Of a stretch of DNA of 25,000 bases, positions 19,585 to 25,000 are shown piece by piece. Source of the DNA: Glandiceps talaboti. Taxonomy: Eukaryota > Hemichordata > Enteropneusta > Spengelidae. Within the stretch, counting starts at the first letter, position 1, and the number at the start of each line of letters is the position of its first letter. The notes beneath the pieces are model-generated. The model ran no database searches and was not told where the DNA came from. It was given only the letters and a program-made list of their open reading frames with translations. A program made the position numbers and the translations under genes. The stretch covers positions 6,282,399 through 6,307,398 of the forward strand of contig NC_135567.1 in NCBI RefSeq assembly GCF_964340395.1, given 5' to 3'.

Positions 19585-20800
19585 TGCCATTGCTACAAAA
19601 ATTATGACAAACTATATAATTTGCTATCTGATTTACTATCTGATGTCTGCAGTAGTTTATAGCAAAAAACTTATGTGAGTGTTTTGATAAAAGTGTAAAA
19701 TTGAGGTGACCTTGTAATTAGCCTATGACTTTGACCTTGGATTGAAACGACCTTGTGATAAGTGAGTTGCCTGTACTCTAAAACCTATATGTGGACACTT
19801 CCATCATATCTATAGCAATTCGGAACCATGAGATATTCAATATTTACATATTTTGGTATAATCACAGATCTCGATACCAGCTGTCTTGGGAACAGAATTT
19901 TGTTACGAACAAAGCCAAAACATGTGTTTGCTGCAAAAGACTATATAATTTGCTATTTGAGACCGATTTGCAGCCTTACATTATGTCTTGGTGGTAGTTG
20001 GGGAAAACACCTGTGAATATTTTGATTAACAAAGTGAAAATATGTCAGTGTCCTTGTAAATAGACTATGACCTCGAGCTTGGATCGAAAAGATCATGTGA
20101 TAAGTGTGTTACCCGTCCCCTAAAACCTATATATAGACACTTGTGTCATATCTGCAGCACTTTCAGGACCCTGCGATAATACCTTCATATTTTGGTGATA
20201 TTGATACCAGTTGTCTTGGTAACAGAAAATTGTAATAAAAGCAGCTCAACATATGCCTTTGTTGTATTTTTCCTGAAAGTTATACAATTTGTTATTTTCT
20301 GAGCATTTTTCATCACTCTGTAAAGATCACGTCTGATGTTAGCTTTAGAAAAGATTCCAACGGTATTCTAATAATTACAAAAATTAAGATGACCTTGATA
20401 TTGGATTGAGAGGATCATGTAATCAGTGAATTACTTGTCCCCAAAACCCTATATACAAACATTTACATTATATCAATAGCACTTTCAGATTAGTATATTA
20501 ACACTTTGGTATAATTGGGGATATTGACAGCAGTTGTCTTGGTAACAGCTTTTTGTTACAAAACAACTTCATATATACTTTTTTTTCACATTTTTCGGAA
20601 AGATTTTATGTTTGGCTATTTTCTTGACTGTCTTACAGCTTTACCGGTCATATCTGATAGAAGTATACAGAAAAGTATCGATGAATGTTTCAATAAAAGT
20701 CCAACAAATTGAGTTGACCTTGAAATTTGACTATGACCCTGAGCTTGAATCGACAAGGTCATGTAATCATTGAGTTCCCTGTCCCCTAAAATATATATAC
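19585..20800 (+). repeat. Dispersed repeat U, locus 2: tandem 325-bp units, uninterrupted
   Basis: Diverged units recur at about 330 and 323 bp, with 'tgtcttgg' at 19882, 20212 and 20535. Each unit runs through phrases like 'gaccttg...gatcatgtgataagtg', 'cctatatatagacac', 'atatct-cagcac' and 'gataccagttgtcttggt-aacag'. Partial units flank them. The array is the intact counterpart of 12889-13283 plus 14063-14480, and the position equivalent to the locus-1 insertion is 20371/20372. No open frame of note is found. The origin of the family is unknown. Confidence 0.88.
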
Positions 20801-20854
20801 ACAATTCCTCATTGCACAGATGAATAAATGTGGATATCTAAGGGAGAGGCCAAT

Positions 20855-21315
20855 TTGAGGGGGGGGGGGGGTTATTTCAGAATACTGTCATTACACTAAG
20901 GCAAGAATTATTTTGTTTTCGTCTATTATTCTTGGATGGAATTATTCATAACTTGAGGGTACATAAAGGGAGGGTCCAATATTTAGAAGGGGCCTTCACA
21001 GTGCTGGCACTGTAATATGGCAAGCATAGCTTTCTTTCTTTCTTTCTTTCTTTCTTACTTTCTTTCTTTCTTTCTTTCTCTCTTTCAGTCTTTCTACTAT
21101 TACTGGATCTACTGATGTAATCATTTCAGTACATAACGGAATAACACATTCTTTTGGCAGTCATTACACTATTGAAAGGATTCTTTTCTTGGATCGAAAG
21201 ATTCATAACTTTAGATCACATAAGGGGAGTGTCAAATTTTAATGCGGGAGGGGGAGGGGGTAAGAGTACTGACACTACAATATGGCAAGGATTACTTTCT
21301 TTCTTTCTACTATTT
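20855..21315 (+). repeat. Degenerate tandem repeat with (CTTT)n microsatellite
   Basis: Two main copies are visible, 20925-21095 and 21180-21305. They share 'cttggat-gaa--attcataact', 'cataa-gggag-gtc-aat', then 'ctg(g)cactgtaatatggcaag' against 'ctgacactacaatatggcaag', then CTTT units. The (CTTT)n tract of the first copy spans 21030-21095; the second copy has only a few units. A third, weaker copy lies at the left edge near 20875-20915. Confidence 0.7.
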
Positions 21316-21503
21316 ATGGATTCGTGAAAGGCTTTCAAGTTTCATGCAATAAAAATCTTCTTAGTCCAGCTAAGTGCACGAAATGTGCAAGTGTCTGGTC
21401 TTCAATGTACACTCAGTAGAAATGTCATTAGTAGAATCCTATCCCTATTCACTTATGATCAGATCAATGAAATATAGTTTGACTCACAGTAATATCAACA
21501 TAC
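21316..21503. other. Probable intron 3' of the ATG exon
   Basis: This lies directly downstream of the exon on the minus strand. No further exon is recognised. Confidence 0.4.
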
Positions 21504-21557
21504 CTCTACAAGTGTTCTGTATTCTTGATCATCAAGTCGATGACTAATTATTGACAT
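21504..21557 (-). CDS. Probable first coding exon of an ankyrin-repeat gene (18 codons)
   Basis: On the minus strand ATG at 21555-21557 starts an open stretch reading MSIISHRLDDQEYRTLVE. It ends at 21504 against a good donor GTATGT (21498-21503), leaving phase 0. The bases before the ATG (AACA) are compatible with a start context. A possible splice acceptor (pyrimidine-rich stretch then AG, about 21568-21580) precedes it, so the 5' UTR may be spliced. The peptide is hydrophilic and not repeat-like, as expected for the N-terminus before ankyrin repeats. Read onto the phase-0 exon at 22429-22524 it would give a natural ankyrin N-terminus (LVE then DLIDAVESGD), but that exon lies upstream on this strand. 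Splicing from the 22.4-kb exon into this one in phase 0 would meet a stop for either acceptor I considered. Hence I call it a start exon, possibly of a downstream tandem copy or an alternative promoter. Confidence 0.5.
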
Positions 21558-22422
21558 TGTTTGACTTTAGAAAATGTAAAAACAAGACACAGCATCTCTG
21601 TCGAAACTGATCATGTGTATTATAGTGATCTCATGACCAGAATTTTCACCATAATTTGAATGTCAGCCAAGATTACGTATAAGAGAACCGATCATATGTT
21701 TAAAGTCTTGGCATTCAATATGCGCTATAAGGTATGACAATTTGATTTGTTTGTTGTAGATTGTCACACAATTGCTGAATGCACATGGCTCAGTCAATGA
21801 CATCTGTCAATCAATGACGGTGATTTGTCAATAGCACCATCTATGACAAAATCCAAGTGACACATTTTGCCAACTAGATATCTCACATTATAGAATACAT
21901 GTTACTGTACTTCTGTTTCACTTTTGTTGTTTATTGTTTAAAGTAGGCAATATCTTTTGGACAAAAACATTATTTTTAACTGGATCACAAGTGTGTTTTG
22001 TTTTCATTTCAATGTCTTAAAAATTACCATGACACGTTTTATTTTGTTTCATTTTCAGCTTAATGTCGTTTAAAGTATGTCCCTAGATGTGGTATCACCT
22101 AATGCATAGACTAAATTTGCAACGACTTGTCAGATATAACTATATATATAAATAATTTCATGGACTTGGGCAACACATTTCACACAAAAAGTTGTAGTTT
22201 TCTATCAAAACTGATAATTGCAAACATTTTTAACATTAGTGCCTGTTTAGCTATTGTTGTCAATATTCCATTGTAATCATCTTATCTTTATGTCAACCAC
22301 TCTGCAATCAATGTTGTTTTGTAAATAAAATATTGTTTTATTTATGAGCAATGAGCTACTTATTGATACACTTACCCATGATTCATTTATAGGCAATGAT
22401 CTGATTTATGTACTGAGTATAC
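21558..22422. other. Intron or 5' flanking region upstream of the ATG exon
   Basis: AT-rich DNA with no recognised repeat or exon. If the ATG exon is the true start of a transcript, its promoter and 5' UTR should lie here. I see no decisive TATA or initiator signal. Confidence 0.35.
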
Positions 22423-22428
22423 ACTTAC

Positions 22429-22524
22429 CCAATCTCTTTTATCTACATAATTGACATCATAACCTTTCTCCAAGTAGAATTTAACCTTCTCTATATCTCC
22501 ACTTTCAACAGCATCAATGAGATC
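22429..22524 (-). CDS. Ankyrin-repeat exon (96 bp, phase 0/0), probably the first repeat
   Basis: On the minus strand the exon is bounded by an acceptor (...ttatattAG, AG at 22525-22526) and a perfect GTAAGT donor at 22423-22428. Its 32 codons are open in phase 0. The peptide is 'DLIDAVESGDIEKVKFYLEK' followed by 'GYDVNYVDKRDW'. This is the typical capping ankyrin repeat seen at the start of many repeat arrays: an L-x-x-A-V-x-x-G-D first helix, an I-E-x-V-K-x-x-L second helix, then G-x-D-V-N and a D in the loop. The usual T-P-L-H start is replaced by a charged N-terminal cap. It joins in frame to the exon at 6927-7025 (W then LNKTSLHYG), so both could belong to one transcript with a 15.4-kb intron or several introns. 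Neighbouring DNA holds a foldback MITE (22625-23017) in the upstream intron. No gene identity can be assigned from a single repeat. Confidence 0.87.
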
Positions 22525-22624
22525 CTAATATAAAACAAACACATACAATGATTAGACTAATTTACACCAGTTTTACAAACCATGTCAAAATTACATTAAA
22601 AATATGCTTACTGCAAACCCAGTG

Positions 22625-23017
22625 TTAAAGTGACCAAATTAATGAGGATTAGGTATTTATTTGGGATTTTTAATTTATAAAACACCTTTACTATTTTTTG
22701 TTTTTCTAATCGAAAAAAAATACTGTGAAATAATATCTACCAATTCCTTGTTTGTAACTCAGTAAATTGAAAATCATCAAAACATGTCTAAAATGTTTGT
22801 TATTGTATGTACAATAACACTTTTTGTAATTAAATGTACAATAACAAACTTTTTACACTTTATGCATCTTTTTGTAATTAAATGAGTTACAAACAAGGTC
22901 TTGGTATATAATATGTTATTTCACATTATTTGTTAAAGTAGAAAAACACAGTAAAGTTGTATTATGAATTAAAAATCCAAAATAAATACATAATTCTCAT
23001 CCATATGGCCACTTTAA
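22625..23017. mobile_element. Foldback MITE, about 390 bp, long terminal inverted repeats
   Basis: The left half (from 'ttaaagtgacc' at 22625) and the reverse complement of the right half (ending 'ggccactttaa' at 23017) align over nearly their full length, about 190 bp per arm. Matched phrases include 'gtatttattt-ggatttttaa', 'ctttact', 'tgtgaaataa', 'cttgtttgtaactca' and 'gtttgttattgta'. The arms meet in the centre near 22800-22850. TTAA stands at both ends (22625-22628 and 23014-23017), which could be a piggyBac-type target duplication. Because TTAA is its own reverse complement it could equally be part of the inverted repeat. No coding capacity. It lies beside an ankyrin exon. Confidence 0.85.
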
Positions 23018-23379
23018 TAATATTTTAATATTTCCTTTTAGACAACATTTAAATATATATATCAAAAATATACATAAGGTAGCTGTCTATTTTATCATTC
23101 ACACAAATGATATTATGTAATATTATATGATTAATATGTCATTTATATCAATCTATTTTAATTAATATCAATCCATATAAAACACATTTATTTGTCACTT
23201 CAATTCAAACATATGATTATTGTAAAACACAGTTAGGGTTGATTTGAACAGTTTGATTTGAGATCATTATCATTTTGTCAAATCAGAACAACCCGGAAAG
23301 ACTTTACGTAATGGTATGATAAAAATCATTAGATTAGCTTTGTAGATCAAATGATTTATAAAGGCTATAAGACACAAAT
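23018..23379. other. AT-rich non-coding DNA with a weak palindrome
   Basis: 'gggttgatttgaacag...tttgatttga' (about 23236-23262) partly pairs with 'tcaaatcagaacaaccc' (about 23278-23294). No exon is recognised. Confidence 0.4.
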
Positions 23380-23549
23380 AGTTCAAACTTGTTTTAGCAT
23401 TAAGTTTTCAATCTGTCAAAATCTAGTTAAAGCTGACCACTAGGTGGCGGTATGGTCAGCAGATTAGTCAGCTGTAACAATGAAAGTCATTCTGATGAAG
23501 ATCGTCAACAAGACAGATCAAAAGCTCAATGCTAAAAACATTTTGAACT
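23380..23549. repeat. Imperfect 170-bp palindrome
   Basis: The left arm 23380-23417 ('agttcaaac', 'gttttagcattaag', 'atctgtc') pairs with the right arm 23512-23549 ('gacagat', 'ctcaatgctaaaaac', 'ttttgaact'), with several mismatches. An inner perfect 8-bp stem, GCTGACCA with TGGTCAGC (23432-23439 and 23453-23460), lies near the centre. No target duplication is obvious. It could be a decayed MITE. Confidence 0.65.
23437..23450 (+). promoter_or_regulatory. CTCF-like motif
   Basis: The sequence CCACTAGGTGGCGG fits the core of the CTCF consensus found across bilaterians (CCASYAGRKGGC type). It sits between the arms of the small inner hairpin of the palindrome at 23380-23549, about 0.9 kb upstream of the 22.4-kb ankyrin exon on the minus strand. 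A match to a 14-base motif alone is weak evidence for binding. Confidence 0.4.
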
Positions 23550-23737
23550 GATTGTGCGTTATAACATTTGTAATGCATTCATAATGCTAAAACATGTAAC
23601 ATTAAAAAGCTATATTGATGATGGACAACTGATATATACACATACTCTATGTAAATTAGAATATTAACACATGTATCTGTGTTATGGTTTCTAAGAATTA
23701 CTACTATACTAGACTGTAAGATATGTTGTGACGTTCT

Positions 23738-23766
23738 GCCCTCACTGGCCTCTGATGTGTGAGGGC
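23738..23766. repeat. GC-rich perfect hairpin
   Basis: GCCCTCAC (23738-23745) pairs exactly with GTGAGGGC (23759-23766) across a 13-base loop. It is unusually GC-rich for its AT-rich surroundings. It is not followed by a T run and there is no neighbouring gene end, so there is no support for a terminator. Confidence 0.75.
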
Positions 23767-23939
23767 GCCCCATCACGGTGTATGGTACAGACAAAGAATT
23801 ACATGATTATACATATTTACAAAGTTTGAGGAAATTTAAATCTGACCATGTCATCAGATACATTTAAATATTTACAAGATATGTATTCATGTATGACGTC
23901 ACTGTATTACACCAAACCATTTCACAGCTACAGACTTCA

Positions 23940-24080
23940 TAGGGGTGGGGGATGAAGCTGCCTGCTGGGGGATGTAGCTGCCTGCTGGGGCAGGGGGTGT
24001 AGTTACCTGGGGGTGTAGCTGCCTGCTGGGGGGGGGGTGTAGCTGCCTGGGGGGTAGTTGCCTGCTGGGGGTGTAGCCCC
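23940..24080 (+). repeat. G-rich minisatellite
   Basis: About six copies of a 20-27-bp unit built on 'gtgtagctgcctgctggggg' occur, with variable G-run length and some missing segments. The plus strand is G-rich with several G4 or longer runs and could form G-quadruplex structures. The minus-strand Pro/Gln-rich open frame through it is an artefact of the repeat. Confidence 0.9.
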
Positions 24081-24190
24081 CTCAATGGCAAGAGGCTGGG
24101 TAACTGAGCCTACAGACTTTAAATGGATAGATGTATCTAAATAAATTAGTGACAATGGCATTATAGCACAACTGTATTTTTTAAATAATA

Positions 24191-24500
24191 ATCACGTGCT
24201 CAAAGAGCTTTACAATTGTTACTCCATGGTACAGGCCTATAGTGGCACAATGGCCCTTTACTCCGTCAACTCCCTGGGGAGCATATAATCCATTCCAGCC
24301 TTTATAAGTGCACAATATTAAAGCATTCACATTTCAACATCTATCCTACCAGGTCCCCAATTAATACAGCTAGGTTAACCAAAGCGCAATTGTGGTTCAA
24401 ATCTTACCCAAGAACTTTAGTCATTCAGAAACAAATGCCAGCAACGGGCTCAATCCTGCAACCTGCAGATTCCTAGCCAGCCACTCTAAACATTCAACCA
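24191..24500 (-). mobile_element. tRNA-derived SINE, copy 2
   Basis: On the minus strand the order is: tRNA-like head ('gtggctggctaggaatct', 'gcaggttgcaggattgagcc'), then 'tttctgaatgactaaagt', 'cttgggtaagatttgaacca', 'acctggtaggatagatgttg', 'cttataaaggctgg', 'ctccccagggagttgac', and the tail 'aattgtaaagctctttgagc'. This is the same element as the plus-strand SINE at 3225-3528. The B box has decayed to GGATTGAGCCC. Its 5' head merges directly into the tandem array that continues to the window end, so the original 5' boundary is lost. Confidence 0.85.
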
Positions 24501-25000
24501 TCATGACTCTACAACCTGCAACCTGCAGATTCCTAGCCAGCCACTCTAAACATTCAACCATCATGACCCTACAACCTGCAACCTGCAGATTCCTAGCCAG
24601 CCACTCTAAACATTCAACCATCATGACTCTACAACCTGCAACCTGCAGATTCCTAACCAGCCACTCTAAACATTCAACCATCATGACCCTACAACCTGCA
24701 ACCTGCAGATTCCTAGCCAGCCACTCTAAACATTCAACCATCATGACCCTACAACCTGCAACCTGCAGATTCCTAGCCAGCCACTCTAAACATTCAACCA
24801 TCATGACCCTACAACCTGCAACCTGCAGATTCCTAACCAGCCACTCTAAACATTCAACCACTACAACCTGCAACCTGCAGATTCCTAGCCAGCCACTCTA
24901 AACATTCAACCACTACAACCTGCAACCTGCAGATTCCTAGCCAGCCACTCTAAACATTCAACCATCATGACCTACAACCTGCAACCTGCAGATTCCTAGC
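24440..25000 (-). repeat. 60-bp tandem array derived from the SINE head, about 10 copies, runs off the window
   Basis: The phrase 'gattcctag' or 'gattcctaa' recurs with 'attcct' at 24469, 24529, 24589, 24649, 24709, 24769, 24829, 24881, 24933 and 24992. That gives six steps of 60 bp, two of 52 and one of 59. The 52-bp units lack the 'tcatgacc' segment. On the minus strand each unit reads 'gtttagagtggctggctagg', 'aatctgcaggttgcaggttg', which is the tRNA-like head of the adjacent SINE, also visible at 3241-3275 in copy 1. Because 60 is divisible by three, both strands carry a long open frame with a 20-residue period. No protein is inferred. Confidence 0.93.

Noticed and set aside
23864-24091. 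Pro/Gln-rich minus-strand open frame
   Set aside because: It arises from the G-rich minisatellite. It has no splice or start context and no domain.
24392-24901. Open frames of 150-169 codons on both strands with a 20-residue period
   Set aside because: The 60-bp tandem unit is a multiple of three and happens to lack stops. The DNA derives from a SINE head, so no repeat protein is inferred.

Overview
This window reads as AT-rich, repeat-laden intronic and intergenic DNA of an animal, most likely a marine invertebrate. Coding DNA is confined to short exons with GT/AG splice sites. Tetranucleotide microsatellites are abundant, as are tRNA-derived SINEs, a LINE reverse-transcriptase tail and non-autonomous elements made of tandem cores plus a microsatellite. 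The last architecture resembles the 'pearl' elements described in bivalves and the Helitron-like HINE/DINE-1 elements, so a mollusc is a reasonable guess, but the sequence does not prove it. There are no bacterial-type operons, rRNA or functional tRNA genes.

Genes. The convincing coding sequence is on the minus strand. Two phase-0 ankyrin-repeat exons lie at 22429-22524 and 6927-7025. A probable first coding exon (18 codons with ATG, ending in a GT donor) lies at 21504-21557. Both ankyrin exons join in frame, so most of the window is probably intron of one ankyrin-repeat gene or of tandem copies. The ATG exon lies downstream of an ankyrin exon, which suggests two tandem genes or an internal promoter. 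A degraded LINE reverse-transcriptase C-terminus lies at 6115-6240.

Layout. 1-3170: mostly featureless, with a fragment of a dispersed repeat (1325-1680). 3225-3528: SINE. 3600-4770: degenerate tandem-core element ending in a GGAT/GGAC microsatellite. 5197-6584: pair of 230-bp direct repeats around a CATA microsatellite and the LINE tail. 6927-7025: ankyrin exon. 7026-9090: intronic DNA with one perfect 22-bp inverted repeat. 9090-9540: degenerate tandem cores. 10761-12838: 56-bp satellite of about 37 copies. 12889-14480: dispersed U repeat split by a hairpin-ended element. 14990-15745: CATA and other microsatellites. 16620-17800: third tandem-core element with a terminal hairpin. 18193-19330: a long copy of the hairpin-ended element. 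19585-20800: U repeat array without the insertion. 21504-22524: exons. 22625-23017: foldback MITE. 23380-23766: palindromes, one with a CTCF-like motif. 23940-24080: G-rich minisatellite. 24191-25000: second SINE, whose tRNA-like head has expanded into a 60-bp tandem array running off the window.

The most interesting material is repeat biology: a filled/empty site pair that dates and bounds one element, a compensatory change in its terminal hairpin, several unrelated families sharing one modular design, and a minisatellite born from a SINE promoter region.
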